Assembly: GCA_963580285.1 (NCBI GenBank)
Contig: CAUZLF010000690.1
Span: 62,001 to 126,000, forward strand
Source of the DNA: Lucinisca nassula
Taxonomy: Eukaryota > Mollusca > Bivalvia > Lucinida > Lucinidae
Direction: 5' to 3'
Length of the DNA stretch: 64,000 bases
Each line of letters starts with the position of its first letter. The stretch's first letter is position 1. Both the position numbers and the translations under genes were made by a program. Positions 22,107-33,689 of this stretch are shown here, one piece after another. The notes under the pieces were generated by a model. It saw only the letters and a list, made by a program, of their open reading frames with translations. It searched no databases and was not told where the DNA came from.

Positions 22107-22134
22107 TTGTTTTCTTTTTCTTTTTCTTTTCATT

Positions 22135-23345
22135 TTAAAAACACAGCGAGTTCGACTTTCAGGGTCCGGGGCTCAAGGTCAAGGTCAATGTAGCTATTTT
22201 TAGAAAAACTTTGTCATCGCTCTAGTGCCTTCATTTACTGCTGGATTTTTATATAACTTCACACAAATGTTGGGTATGTTGTGACAAGCGACTTTCACTA
22301 TCAGGGTACGGGGCTCAATGTCAAGGACTGGGGCTCAATGTCAAGGTCACTGTGGCTATTTTTAGAAATTCTTGTCATCGCTCTAGCGCTTACATGTATT
22401 GCTGGATTCTAATATAACTTCACTTAAAGGTTAGGTATAATGATATCTCAAGCGAGTTCAACTTTTAGTGTCCGGGGCTAAAGGTCAAGGTCACGGTGGC
22501 TATTTTTAGAAAAAATTGCCATGGCTCTAGTGCCTATATTTATTGATGGATTTTAATATAACTTCATACAAATGTTGGGTATGATGATATCTCGAGCAAG
22601 TTCGACTTTCAGGGTCCAGGGCTGACGGTCAATGTCACTGTGGCTATTTTTAGAAAAACATTGTCATTGCTCTAGCCTCTGCATTTATTGATGGCTTTCA
22701 ATATAACTTTACACACGTGTTGGGTATGATGATATCTCTAGCGAGTTGGACTTTCAGGGTCCAGGATTAATGTCACTGTGGCTATTTTAAGAAAAACGTA
22801 GTCATGGCTCTAGTGCCTACATTTATTGATGGATTTTAATATAACTCCACACAAGTGCTGGGTATGATGATATCTCGAGCAAATTCGACTTTCAGGGTCC
22901 GGGGTAAAGTTCAAGGTCACTGTGGCTATTTATAAAAAACAACTTTGCCATTGCTCTAGCCCCTGCATTTATTGATCGATTTTAATATAACTTCATACAC
23001 ATGTTGGGTATGATGACATCTCTAGTGAGTTTGACATTCAGGGTCTAGGGCTCAAGGTCCAGGTCACTGTGGCTATTTTTAGAAACAACTTTGTCATCGC
23101 TCTAGCGCCTACATTTATTGATGGATTCTAATATAGCAACACACAAATGTTGCATTTGATAATATCTCGAGCGAGTTCGACTTTCAGGATCCCGGCCCTA
23201 AGTTCAAGGTCACTGTGGCTATTATTTGAAAACTTTGTCATCGCATTAATTTATGTATTTTTAAGTCACATAAATGTTGTGTTTGATAATATCTCAAGCA
23301 AGTTCGACCTTCAGGTTCCTAGGCTCAGGGTCACTGTGGCTTTTG
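22135..23345 (+). repeat. ~147-bp GGTCAAGGTCA tandem array, U2
   Basis: About eight units with GCGAGTTCGACTTTCAGGGTC, CTCAAGGTCAAGGTCACTG, TTGTCATCGCTCTAG and ATTTATTGATGGATTTTAAT. It directly follows the tRNA-like head and ends with a TGTGGCTTTTGCATTACAGG segment. Confidence 0.85.
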
Positions 23346-23983
23346 CATTACAGGCTGTACTTTTTGGTTCTCTTTCATTTGCTTCAGTTTGTTTAGCCCT
23401 TTTACATAAGAAAATGGCTTTTTTTGGCAAAACCTGCAAAACTGGAATTATTTTTTTTTAAAGAAAAATTATTGTAAAGCAACTTTCATCAAGACACTGA
23501 AGTAAATAACTATAATACCATTCTCTTCAGGCCAGTATACTTAATCCAGGCACTGAGGGTACTAGGTTTGGAAAATAATCCTTAATGGTGATTAAGAATG
23601 ATAACATCCCCTTCAACCCTTACTTTCCTGTACTGTTAACAAACAATATAAACCCTGATAAGACGCTGTATTATGCGTCGTCTTACCCTTAAATTCCAGT
23701 ACTGTAAGCAAACAGTGTAGACATTGATCAGATGCCGCGTAATGTGACGTCTTATCTGGGTCTACATTGTTAGCCAAGCCCAATCCATGAGATAACCCTA
23801 TTAGGCAACACAATGATCTGACTGCGATAAAATTGACGTTGCTATTTTCTATAATACAAAGTTATCCGGACTTCCTATAAACCTGTTATAGTCATGTGGA
23901 CTTTAGCACTGAAGAGCGACTGCGCTTTATAACTTTTAGTCAATTGATAAACATTTGGTGGAAATATTATACGAATCATATAT
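23346..23983. other. Intronic repeat before palindrome, U2
   Basis: Shared by all units. Contains TTTGCTTCAGTTTGTTTAGCC and a hairpin-type repeat at about 23706-23776 (AACAGTGTAGACATTGATC ... GGGTCTACATTGTT). No coding support. Confidence 0.6.
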
Positions 23984-24106
23984 GGGTGTGGGGGTGGATA
24001 GAAAAAAAATCCGTCCCGAGGGTTATTTTCCGACATCACGAGGCTTGCCGAGTGATGCCGGACAGTGATCCCGAGGGACGGATTTTTCTATCCACCACTC
24101 ACACCC
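23984..24106. repeat. Palindrome heading a dispersed element, U2
   Basis: Copy of the palindrome described at 10073. Here the arms around GGCATCACGAGGCTTGCCG-type sequence pair well, with GATGCCGGACAGTGATCC on the right. Confidence 0.85.
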
Positions 24107-24855
24107 ATATTGGATCTTTTTCTTGCATACCTTTATTTCCTAGCGCGGATGTTTAATACTGCACCAACTTCCGCCATATTGTGATGATGAGGAATGTTTA
24201 GTGACGTCACGGTAACGTGTTGTGACGTCAACCTTAACGACGGCGCATATGAAATCGTATTCAACCAGTGCATTTATCAAACACGCGATTATATTCGATG
24301 TTTGGGCGGAACACCAGGGTCAGAACATAAATTTCTATCCCGGGGTAAAATCACGGAATTCCTTGTCTGGTGTGGCAGAACAGTAATTCTGGAAAAAAGG
24401 TTGAGTTGGGTGCCAATGCCAAGAAAATGCACTTTAAAAACGTGGGGTTATATTGGATTTGCTTTGTCCTTCCATCATTCCATCCGTCATTCTGTCTGAC
24501 CTTATTAGATAAATTTTTGTTACATGTTTCTCAAGATCCGTTATGGTTACGAAAGTGAAAATTGGTACACACATGGACAGTGGGTTGATGTATTGCATAT
24601 ACTGCAAACAGGGCCAAGGGCATTACTTACATCCCTTGATAGGTTTTACAAAAATTTTCTTCGAGAAAAAAATCGTCACACTTTTTTTCAACTGTTTATG
24701 TAACAAAGTTGAAAGTTGGTACAAACATGGGCAGTGGGTTGATGTATCATGTTTTACCGGATTCAGGGCCAAGGGTCCATACTTCTTGGAGTGATAGATA
24801 GGTTTTACAATTTACCATTAATGAAAAGTTTCTAAGCCGCTTCTAATGAGTCCCC
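24107..24855. repeat. Body of the palindrome-headed element, U2
   Basis: Follows the palindrome as in U1 and extends to AGTCCCCGT, where similarity to block II stops (24852 against 57094). Confidence 0.65.
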
Positions 24856-25296
24856 GTAATAGCGAGCTGCGCGAAGCGCATCGCGAACGAAGTGAGCTCT
24901 ACGGTAGAGAATCCGACCAATAAAATCAACATTCCATGATACATACTTTAAGCTGAATTCTCTCTCTGACAGAAAATCTTCCAAATATCTTTCGGAAGTT
25001 TACTGGGGAAAATCCGGAAGTTGACTGACTGGTATACCGTGTTTCAAGAATATTCGGACGATGTTGAGAGTTCTGTAGACTACAAGTCTAGCGTATGACG
25101 ACAAATGAACAGAAACGGACCTAATATACTGAACGGACTTGCAAAAACAAGAAAAAAACATAAGTTCTTAGTTTTCATTATTTCTCCGATCTTTAAATGT
25201 TCAGTCTAGCTGGACACTGCCATATTGGAACAACTTTCATTGTACTAGTGAAATACTGTACACAATGAGGTTTACCTTAAATAAGCATCTAGCAGA
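24856..25296. other. Block I-specific repeat segment replacing the single-exon Ig region
   Basis: Contains GCGAGCTGCGCGAAGCGC and CATCGCGAACGAAGTGAGC, small inverted motifs like foldback-element ends, and otherwise AT-rich sequence without coding support. Block II has 57094-59140 at this place, including an Ig exon. Confidence 0.55.
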
Positions 25297-25835
25297 TTGT
25301 ACTTACACAAGTATCTGAACAGAATAAGAAAGGAGGGGTTCATGCGGACTGAACAAATTATTTGTCTTAATCGCGACGGAAGTAAGGGCGAGAGTTGTGG
25401 CGACGTTAAATCGATTATAGCCCCCCCCCCCCAGTGGAATTCGTTTCCGCTGACCGTTCCAAGGCGGTTCTTCTGTCGCGGTTTATTTTTGTTATGGTTT
25501 GTCTTTGGGTGTTTGTGTCGCTTATATTATTTTATTTTGGATAGCCTTTTGGCCATTTTGTGGAAAGGTAACTGCCGTTTTGGCTTTCCGCTGTTGGTGT
25601 TTCCGTTGGGGTATCTTGCTTCATGTTTGTGTTTCTTCCACTTTGGTGTCTCTGATGGGAGCTGTGGGAATTGTATCGTTTCCTGATCATTGCCTCTACT
25701 CCTATTTTACACCTTCTCAGAAAAAATTTGGTTGGTTTCAGCTCTGCCCGGAAGCACAATGCAGCCAAGTCTATTTATTCAAGCCCCTATTTATTCAAGC
25801 CCCAATGAGCCACTGACTAAAGAGTCATTGAGAAT
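25297..25835 (+). mobile_element. Penelope-like 3' fragment with SINE remnant, plus strand
   Basis: From TGCGGACTGAACAAATTATT the sequence follows the 3' region of the element at 35870-36240, then runs into a reverse SINE end (GGTTTCAGCTCTGCCCGG). Orientation is opposite to the copies in U1, U2, U4 and U6. Confidence 0.75.
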
Positions 25836-26542
25836 AAATTAAGCTAGTCTTGTGAATTAATTAAGCTAGTGTTTAGACTTATTTTCATTATTATTGCTTT
25901 AAATGAGCAGTCTTATCTGGGTCTGTACTGTTTGCTTAGGCCTATCTGTCCTAATACAGTGAAATTCCGCAATTCATACCACCTAAAAGTAAGACTAATT
26001 CTGCTTGAAAAATCTTATTTAGAAGCTTGCAGTTATTATTTCTTCGGGAATTCTGCACACAATGTCCAATGGTCAAGAAACACTTTTGGGACTGTTCTTA
26101 AAGACCACTTTTGAACAGTCCCCAAGGTTGTCTTAATATAGGAATTGTATGTACTTCGGATTATTATGATATTCAGACAAACCTGTCATAGTGCTAATTG
26201 TGCACTAAAATCAGCTTATACCAACTCAGTCAGAATATGTGCACTAAAGTCAGCCTTTATGCCAACTCAGTCAGAATATGTGCACTCAAATCAGCTTTTG
26301 TACCAAATCAGAATATGCCCTCAGATCACCTTACTTCCCATTTTGTTTCAGCTGCAACATCCTCTTCATTCAACTAAAATGATTTCAAAATTTTCAGTTC
26401 AAATGTCTTTGATGGCAAGAATGCACTCCGTTTGTCACCAAGCACTCTGAAGAAAAGTCAGCCATCTTTGACTGTCAGAGTTTGCCAACATTGCAGTTTG
26501 AGTTATTGGTCTGGTGACTATTTATATTCCTCATCATTTCAG
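25836..26542. other. Intronic flank before exon A of U3, with ~40-bp repeats
   Basis: Matches 59140-59778 of U6. Contains the right part of a hairpin repeat (GTCTTATCTGGGTCTG at 25910) and ~40-bp repeats at 26190-26340 (TCAGTCAGAATATGTGCAC). The 56-bp minisatellite of U1, U2, U4 and U5 is absent. Confidence 0.65.
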
Positions 26543-26705
26543 TACCTCCAACAGCTTCTGTTGGACAGCGAGACAAATTGGCTGAGTGTGGTTCCAATGT
26601 TGAACTGCGGTGTAATGTCACAGGCTCTCCAAACCCTACAGTACGCTGGACAAAGGATGGCGGAGAGCTGCCAGACCAACACAGGGTACAGGATGGTGTT
26701 CTCAC
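26543..26705 (+). CDS. Ig-domain exon A, unit U3
   Basis: 163 nt, acceptor TTTCAG, donor GTAAG, phases 1 and 2. Codes for PPTASVGQRDKLAECGSNVE and then LRCNVTGSPNPTVRWTKDGG. Cys 23, Trp 35 and the NVT sequon are kept. Residue 15 is Cys where all other copies have Arg (CGT or CGC to TGT), giving an unpaired cysteine in the A'-B region. Intact; sister to exon A of U6. Confidence 0.85.
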
Positions 26706-27282
26706 GTAAGACTGCTTATCTATTTATTCCAAGATGACCATCATTATCTCTGAGTGAAAGGGACTGAAATTTTTAATTCCAGATAACATTTGTTTAAGAA
26801 ATAAAAAAAACTGAATTGTATGAAGTAAACAGAAAACTAAACCAACTTGATCATAAATTAAGTTTTAATTGTTACATGTTGTTTGATGTAATGTTATCAA
26901 GTGTCGTTACACGGACATTCAATCGAATGACGAAATTTGTTATAACAACAGTTTCAGTGGAACGTATCCAAATCTCAAAATGAGACAGATTGATGGAGAT
27001 ATTGAAGAATATTGAATTTATGTTGTGGTTGGAGCCTGGCTGAGGTCACGGCTCAGGTCACATGAGATGTCATATTCTGCAAGGGAAGGTCAGACGGTTT
27101 TTCGGGAAACCCATTTTGCCCACCTCTGATTAATGATCGGCGCAAATTATGTGCAATAATCTTGAAAGGGCCATGAAAGCAAAACACAAAAAAATAACAT
27201 GAATTTTACATGATATATGCCTTTTACCTCAGCAGCAATACTATGAAGAAAATGTAATGTACTTTGACATTTTATTAAACAG
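26706..27282 (+). other. Intron between exons A and B, U3
   Basis: 577 nt, phase 2. Holds the SINE 3' remnant (about 27025-27195) with a short duplication of the GGCTCAGGTCAC segment. Confidence 0.7.
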
Positions 27283-27380
27283 GATCTACAATGTTGAGGT
27301 GAATGACAGAGGGCGTTACATCTGTACAGCTAGCAGCTCTGCTGGAACTGCAAGTGACTATGTAATGCTAGATGTGACAA
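27283..27380 (+). CDS. Ig-domain exon B, unit U3
   Basis: 98 nt after TTAAACAG, before GTAAGT. Begins with G rather than A, which still gives Thr across the splice (ACG). Codes for IYNVEVNDRGRYICTASSS and ASDYVMLDVT. DxGxYxC and Cys 68 are kept. VNDR is shared with U5 and U6. Confidence 0.85.
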
Positions 27381-28310
27381 GTAAGTAATTACATATGTGT
27401 TCTGACGTACTGATATGTCATCTTGCATTGAGGTACCAGTTATCAATGAAACATAAACGAAAACCTATGAATAACTTTTTTATACACTATCTGTTCTGAA
27501 TAAACGTTCATTTTAGATGCACATTTTACAGTCCTCCTTGGCCTAATGGGTTTGAGAGTTGAGTCTTTATCATTAGGTCTCTCACCATTGTGGTTTGAGC
27601 ATCGCTCAAATCACATGTGAGAAGCCATGTTCTGCAACGGAAGGTCTGGTGGCGTTTCTCCGGGTATTCCCCTTTTTGCCCATGTCTGATTAAGAATCAG
27701 CTCTAAATAAGTGAAGTTATATTGAAAGGGCTGTTAAACAAAAACAAAAAACAACAAAGAAAACACAAGAAAGTACACATTATATTGCTCGAGGGCCTAT
27801 GTTTTAATGATAAATAACTATCTTTTTTCCACATTTCTGCTCTAAACATACATTGTTTGTGCTGGTTAGAAACACCTTAGAGAGGTTCAAAAGTGGTTTT
27901 TAAGATCACTTTTGAACAGTCCCAAAGGTGGTCTCTGACCAGAGGACAGTGTATGCAGAAAAGACAAAGAAAGAATAACTGCAGTCTACTAAATAAGCTT
28001 CTAAAAATAAATTTAGTCTTAATTTTAGGTGGTCTTAATAGCGGAATTTTACTGTCTTTGAAGTTTAGTTCACAGAGGTCTTCATTTCATGGACATGATT
28101 GTTTACGTCTCTGAAAGAATACATTTTGTCACATGCACATGTTATGATAAATAAAACTTCACCTGACTCTTAAAATTGTTTGTCAGACTGTGAAGACTTT
28201 GTTCAAGTCCTGTTTAATTGTCATTTAAAGCGAAAGCTAATGAAAATAAGTCCAAACACTAGCTTAATTAATTCTCAACACCAGCTTAATTAATTCTCAA
28301 AGAGTCGGTG
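27381..28310. other. Intron after U3: decayed SINE
   Basis: About 27522-27760 is a decayed tRNA-derived SINE (GGTTTGAGCATCGCTCAAATC). The target of the 95-bp insert is uninterrupted at 27947. No coding support. Confidence 0.7.
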
Positions 28311-28640
28311 GCTCATTGGGGCTAGGAGAAATAGACTGGGCTGCATTATTCTTCCGGGCAGAGCTGAAACCAACTAAATGTTTGCTGAGAAATTGTAAGC
28401 CTGACCAGGAAAAGTGCTGCGAGTCAGGCAGCCCCTTAGACAATAATTGTTTCTTTGTGTGGTAGGGATTGAGATGTCAGTTCATCTCATGACGATTAAA
28501 ATTACCACAAAATCCGAAGCAACTTTTCCGAAATGACCTAAATATTGTTGACTGTGACATTAAACATCAACACAAACAACACGAACGAATAACACACCCA
28601 TTTGATACAGAGCTTTTTTCATATCTACCAATTTTTTTTT
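28311..28640 (+). mobile_element. SINE-like element without the Penelope-like insert, U3 (empty site)
   Basis: Continuous version of the SINE that is split in U1, U2, U4 and U6: GGGCTGCATTATTCTTCC, CTGAGAAATTGTAAGCCTGAC at the junction near 28395, then GGGATTGAGATGTCAGTTC and the 3' end. Confidence 0.78.
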
Positions 28641-28860
28641 ATTTATTATTTTTTTTTTTTTGATGAAAGTTTTTTGTATTTTAGCTCGCCTTACGAAAGT
28701 AAGGGGGAGCTATTGCCATACCCCCGGGCGTCCGTCGTCAGCGTCAGCGTCAGTGTCCGCGTGAGCGGCAGCGTCGGCGTCCGCATTTGGTTAAAGTTTA
28801 CCTGCAAGCTCTTATATGTGATGTTTTACAAGTTTATTTTGAATATATAATTAACAATTG
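28641..28860 (+). repeat. GTC-rich head of dispersed repeat, U3
   Basis: TTAGCTCGCCTTACGAAAG followed by GTCAGCGTCAGCGTC triplets, then ACAAGTTTATTTTGAATATA, where it joins directly to the 147-bp array. Confidence 0.65.
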
Positions 28861-30020
28861 ATAAAAACAATATGTTGGGTATGATATCTCATGCGACCTT
28901 GCTTTTCAGGGTACGGGGTTCAAGGTCAAGGACTGGGGCTCAAGGTAATGGTCACTGTGGCTATTTTTAGAATTTTTTTGTCATGGTTCTAGTGCCTACA
29001 TTTATTGAAGGATTTTAATATAACTTCATAAAGGTGTTGGGTATGGTGATATCTCGAGCAAGTTCGATTTTCGAGCAAGTTCGAGCAAGGTAAGGGCGAG
29101 GATTATGGCCATGTAAAATTGATTTAAGCCCCCCAGTGGAATTCTTTCCACTAACCGTTCCAAGGCGGTTCTTCTGTCGCAGTTTTTTTTTTTTTTGTTT
29201 GTTACTTGCTGTGTGTATCACTTGTGTCTTTTTATTTTGGATAGCCATTTGGCCATTTTGTGGGAAAGTAACTGTCCTTATGGCCTTCCGATGTTTAGGT
29301 TACCATTATGGTTTGGTCGCTTCATGTTTGTGTTTCTTTCCCTTTGGTGTCTTTGATGGGTGGAGTAAGTTAATTGTATCGATTCCTGATCTTTGATTAA
29401 CTTCTACTTTTCAGGGTCCGAGGCTTAAGGTCAAGGTCACTGTGGCTAGTTTTAGAAAAAACATTGTCATTGCTCTAGCCCCTGCATTTATTGATGGATT
29501 TTAATATAACTTCATATACGAGTTGGGTATGATTATATCTCTAGCGACTTGGACTTTCAGGGTCCATGGCTCAAGGCCAAGGTCACTGTGGCTATTTTTA
29601 GAAAAACTTGAACATGGCTCTAGTGCCTACATTTATTGATGGATTTTAATATAACTTCAAACAAATGCTGGGTGTGATGATATCGCGAGCAAATTCGACT
29701 TTCAGGTTCCGGGGCTGAAGGTCAAGGTCACTGGTTATTTTTAAAAAAAAAAACATTGTAATTGCTCAGGCCCCTGCATTTATTGGTGGATTTTAATATC
29801 ACTTCACACATAAGTTGAGTATGATGAAATCTGTAGTGAGTTGGACTTTCAGGGTCAAGGGTTCAAGGTCAAGGTCAATGTGGCTATTTTTAGAATAACT
29901 TTGTTACCGCATTTATTTATGTATTTTAACTCACATAAATGTTGCGTTTGATAATATCTCAAGCAAGTTCGACCTTCAGAGTCCTAGGCTCAGGGTCACT
30001 GTGGCTTTTGCATAACATGC
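28861..30020 (+). repeat. ~147-bp GGTC tandem array, U3, interrupted by Penelope-like fragment
   Basis: About six units before and after an insert at 29085-29405 that matches the 3' region of the Penelope-like element (AAGGCGGTTCTTCTGTCGC, TTTTGGATAGCCATTTGGCC). Both sides of the insert fall inside array units. Confidence 0.75.
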
Positions 30021-30636
30021 TGTCTTTTTACATAAGAAAATTGCTTTTTTGGGGTGGGGGGCAAAACCTGCAAAACTGGAATTATTATTATTATTATTTC
30101 AAATAAAAGTACTTTAAACAAAATTTCTTCTTCAGTGGTTCTAAGGGGTACCACATGGTTCTATTTTAGTTGTCATTGTCTATTTTATTTTTGATAACTT
30201 CCCCCCATCCAACTTAGGTCCCCAAAGGTGAGCTATGTTGTCTTCTGATAACTCTTGTTTTTTCTAAAGCACTGTCAAGTTATGTAATCCAGACATGTGT
30301 GGTAAAATGACAATCAAATAAAGCATTATCATGGACAATTTTGAACTTATTTCAGTTTTTAAAAGAGATATTTGTAAGTATTTGAGATACCACCTTTTTC
30401 CATGTGAAATGTTGCATAAATATTTGTTGTTTTTTGGTTTTGGTTTTACGGCCCTTTCAAGATAATTTCACTCATCGAGCCGATCGTATATCAGAGGTGG
30501 GCGATGTTGCATAAATATACAAGGCAACTCAGCGCAAACTGTAACTTGAGTTCCAACTGTTTTGCGCTAAAATTATTGAAAAATACGAAACAATTGTTTG
30601 TGGAAAACAGTTGAATTTGTGAGTGTTTTTATTTAA
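30021..30636. other. Repeat end and reverse SINE tail
   Basis: About 30215-30265 resembles a transposon 3' end (CAAAGGTGAGCTATGTTG, CTCTTGTTTTTTC). 30425-30505 is the 3' part of the tRNA-derived SINE on the minus strand (GGTTTTACGGCCCTTTCAAG). No coding support. Confidence 0.6.
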
Positions 30637-30807
30637 GAAATAGATCAGCTCTAACTGTGATTTGTTGAGTAATAAATCATAGTTTGGAGGTCAGTTGTAA
30701 AGTAGACAAATCACGAGCGCGTAGCGCGAGTGATTTGTCTACTTACAACCGACCGACAAACTGTGATTTATTACTCAACAAATCACAGATTACAGCTGAT
30801 CTATTTC
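30637..30807. repeat. 171-bp foldback palindrome
   Basis: GAAATAGATCAGCT at the left pairs with AGCTGATCTATTTC at the right, and GTAGACAAATCAC near the centre with GTGATTTGTCTAC around a short GC-rich loop (GAGCGCGTAGCGCGA). Arms are about 78 bp with few mismatches. MITE-like; it occurs once in the window. Confidence 0.92.
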
Positions 30808-31649
30808 GATTCTAACACGCTGAAAATCGGCAATAATGCTGTTGTTTCCTTCAAAATCTCACAACTTTTCGCCATTGCTAGAAGAAATCCCGCTAAAAGT
30901 ATCGACTGAAACACATGCATTTATACCCTTTTCTAACGTTTTCGATGCGAGAATATGACGTTACACCGTCTAACGTCAAGGAAATCGACAAGTGACGTCA
31001 TAAATTTGCAGTTTTAATGACGTCACTCGTCACGCTCTTCCGAGCTGTGATTTGTTGCAGAATAAAACACAGTTATTATCATTGCCTATATAGGCGCGCT
31101 GTGTTAGAGTTTCATACACAATTTACAAGACAAATTATTGTAAAGCAAATTTCATCAAGATACTGAAGTAAATAACTATAATACCATTCTCTTCAGCCCA
31201 TTTATTTAATCAAAGTACTGAGAGTACTAGGTTTGGAAAATGATCCTGAATGGTGATCAAGAATGATAACATCCCCTTCAAACCTTACTTTACTGTACTG
31301 TAAACAAACATTATAAACCCTGATCAGACGCTGTATTATGCGTTGTCTTACCCTTAACTTTCAGTGCTGTAAGCAAACAGTGAAGAAACTGGTCAGATGC
31401 CGTGTAATGTGACGTCTAATCTGGGTCTACACTGTTAGCCAAGCCCAATCCATGAGATAACCCTATTAGGCAACACAGTGATCTGACTGCGATAAAATTG
31501 ACGCTGCCATTTTCTATAATACAAAGTTATCTGGACTTTCTATAAATCAGTTATATTCATATGGACTTTAGCACCGAAGAGCTACTGCGCTTTATAATTT
31601 TTGATCAGTTGATAAACAGTCGGTGAAAATATTATAAGAATCTTATATT
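30808..31649. other. Repeat body and shared intronic repeat
   Basis: 30808-31130 looks like the remainder of the foldback element (ATGACGTTACACCGTC, AGTGACGTCATAAATT). 31131-31649 matches 9668-10072 and 23500-23983, with a hairpin remnant at about 31376-31440. Confidence 0.55.
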
Positions 31650-31769
31650 GGTGTGAGGGGTGGATGGAAAAATCAGTCCCGTTGGTCACTGTCCGGCATC
31701 ACGAGTTTTGCCGAGTGATGCCGGACAGTGATCCCGAGGAACGGATTTTCCTATCCACTCCTCACACCC
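31650..31769. repeat. Palindrome heading a dispersed element, third copy
   Basis: GGTGTGAGGGGTGGATGG ... CTATCCACTCCTCACACC, with GCCGGACAGTGATCC in the right arm. Confidence 0.85.
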
Positions 31770-32459
31770 AATCGAATTCTTTTACTTGCAAACCTTCCAT
31801 TTCCTAGTGCGGATTTTAATACTGCACCAACTTCCGCCATATTGTGATGACACTACAGGAATGTTTAGTAACGTCCGGTAAAGTTGTATGACGTCAACCT
31901 TACAGACGGCGCATATGAAGTCGTATTCAACCAGTGCATTTATCAAACACGCGATTATATTCGATTTTTGGTCGGAACACCAGGTTCAGAACATAAATTT
32001 CTATCCCAGGGTAAAATCACGGATTTAATTGTCTGGTGTGCCAGAACTAATTCTGGAAAAAAGGTTGGGTTGGGTGCCAATGCCAAGAAAATGCACTTTG
32101 AAAAAGTGGGGTTATAATGAATTTACCTTGTCCTTCCTTCATTCCAGCCGTCATTCTGTCTGGCCTCATTAGATAAAAGTTTTGTTACATTTTTCTCAAG
32201 TTCCTTTATGGTTACGAAAGTGAAATTTGGGACACACATGGACAGTGGGTTGATGTATTGCATATACAAGAAACAGGGCCAAGGGCGTTACTTACATCCC
32301 TTACATCCCTTGATAGGTTTTACAAAAACATTCTCAGAAAAAGTTTCGTTTTAAAGATCACTTTAGAACAGTCCCAAAGGTTGTCTTAATATAGGACTTT
32401 TTGGGAATGTTCTTAATGACCACGTTTGAACAGTGCCAAAGGTTGTCTTAATATAGGAA
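31770..32459. repeat. Body of the palindrome-headed element, third copy
   Basis: Same order of motifs as after 10193, ending with two copies of the CAGTCCCAAAGGTTGTC or CAGTGCCAAAGGTTGTC motif. Confidence 0.6.
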
Positions 32460-32884
32460 TTTTACTGTACTTAGGATCATTATGATATACAGACAAACCT
32501 GCCATAGTGTTCAGTGTGTACTTAATTCAGCTCAGTCAGAATATGTTCACTAAAGTCAATCTTTATGCCAACTCAGTCAGAATATATGCACTCAAATCAG
32601 CTTTTGTACCAACTCAGAATATTTTCTCAGATCAGCTTACTACCCATTTTGTTTCAGATACAACATCCTCTTCATTCAATTAAAAATGTTTTCAAATTGT
32701 CAGATCAACAGGTTTACCTCTGTGTCTTTGATGGCAAGAATGCACACCGTTTGTCACAAAGCACTCTGAAAAAAAGCTAGTCAAGTTTGACAGTCCATTT
32801 TTGCCAACTTTGCACCTGTTAATCCCAAAATGAACAGACAAACCTGTCATAGTGCTCAGTGTGCACTCAAATCAGCTTTTACAT
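32460..32884. repeat. Imperfect ~40-bp tandem repeats
   Basis: CTCAGTCAGAATATGTTCAC and ACTCAAATCAGCTTTTG repeats as in U1; no coding support. Confidence 0.6.
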
Positions 32885-33078
32885 AGCGTAGTTTATTTTT
32901 TGTCCTTTTGGGATCATTGCTTTCATTGTGGAAGTTTGAAAATATTTGAGGGTCATTGATCAGGCCTAAATGGCCGAAACTAGCTAGTCTGGCCCAGAAA
33001 ACATGTACAATCCATATTTTCCAGTTCTGTGGTGTATTTTTTGCTTTCAAAAGATAACCCTTTCTAGAACATATTTAG
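32885..33078 (-). mobile_element. Partial minus-strand copy of the direct-repeat element
   Basis: GGCCGAAACTAGCTAGTCTGG and GTATTTTTTGCTTTCAAAAG read on the minus strand as the terminal repeat of the element at 19349-20363 plus its adjoining internal sequence. Confidence 0.65.
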
Positions 33079-33112
33079 TAAAAGTCAGTAATGTTTGACA
33101 GTCAAAGTAGAA

Positions 33113-33483
33113 GTAAAACAAAGATCGGGAATCGATACAATTAACTTACTCCACCCTTCAAAGACACCAAAGGGAAAGAAACACAAACATTAAGCGACCA
33201 GACCATAATGGAAACCTAAACAAAGGAAGGCCATAAGGACAGTTACTTTCCCACAAAATGGCCATATGGCCATCCACAATAAAAAGACACAAGTGATACA
33301 TACAGTTAGTAACAAACAACACCATAAAGAAACAGCCACAGAAGAACCGCCTTGGAACGGTCGGTAGAAAGATTTCCACTGGGGGGCTTAAATCGATTTA
33401 ACGTGGCCACAATCCTCGCCCTTACTTCCGTCGCGATTTAGACAAATAATTTGTTCAGTCCGCATGGAGGCCTCCTAACTCAT
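33113..33483 (-). repeat. Inverted copy of the Penelope-like 3' region
   Basis: Contains, on the minus strand, the same order as 35865-36235: GACTGAACAAATTATTTGTC, AAGGCGGTTCTTCTGTGGC, ATGGCCATTTTGTGGGAAAG. Confidence 0.8.
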
Positions 33484-33689
33484 CACCTGTGACCCCCAAA
33501 ATGATGTAAATACCCAATTCAAATATTAGCACTCGGATCAGCTTGTGTACCGTTTTTATCAAATTATGACACTTAAATCAGCGGTTCTCTTAACTAGAGG
33601 CTATACTCAGCATACTCTCCGTCCTTTGCATTGATTCTGAAATTAATCGTAAACGCCATTTCTTCAAAATATCCTTCATTAATAATGGA

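Noticed and set aside
23147..23461. 104-residue frame with hydrophobic C-terminus near the array end
   Set aside because: Starts within the GGTC array and is conserved only as DNA repeat; no sign of selection on protein.
30300..31080. Possible promoter with CRE-like TGACGTCA motifs
   Set aside because: The motifs are part of foldback-element sequence that recurs in repeats; no nearby first exon was seen.
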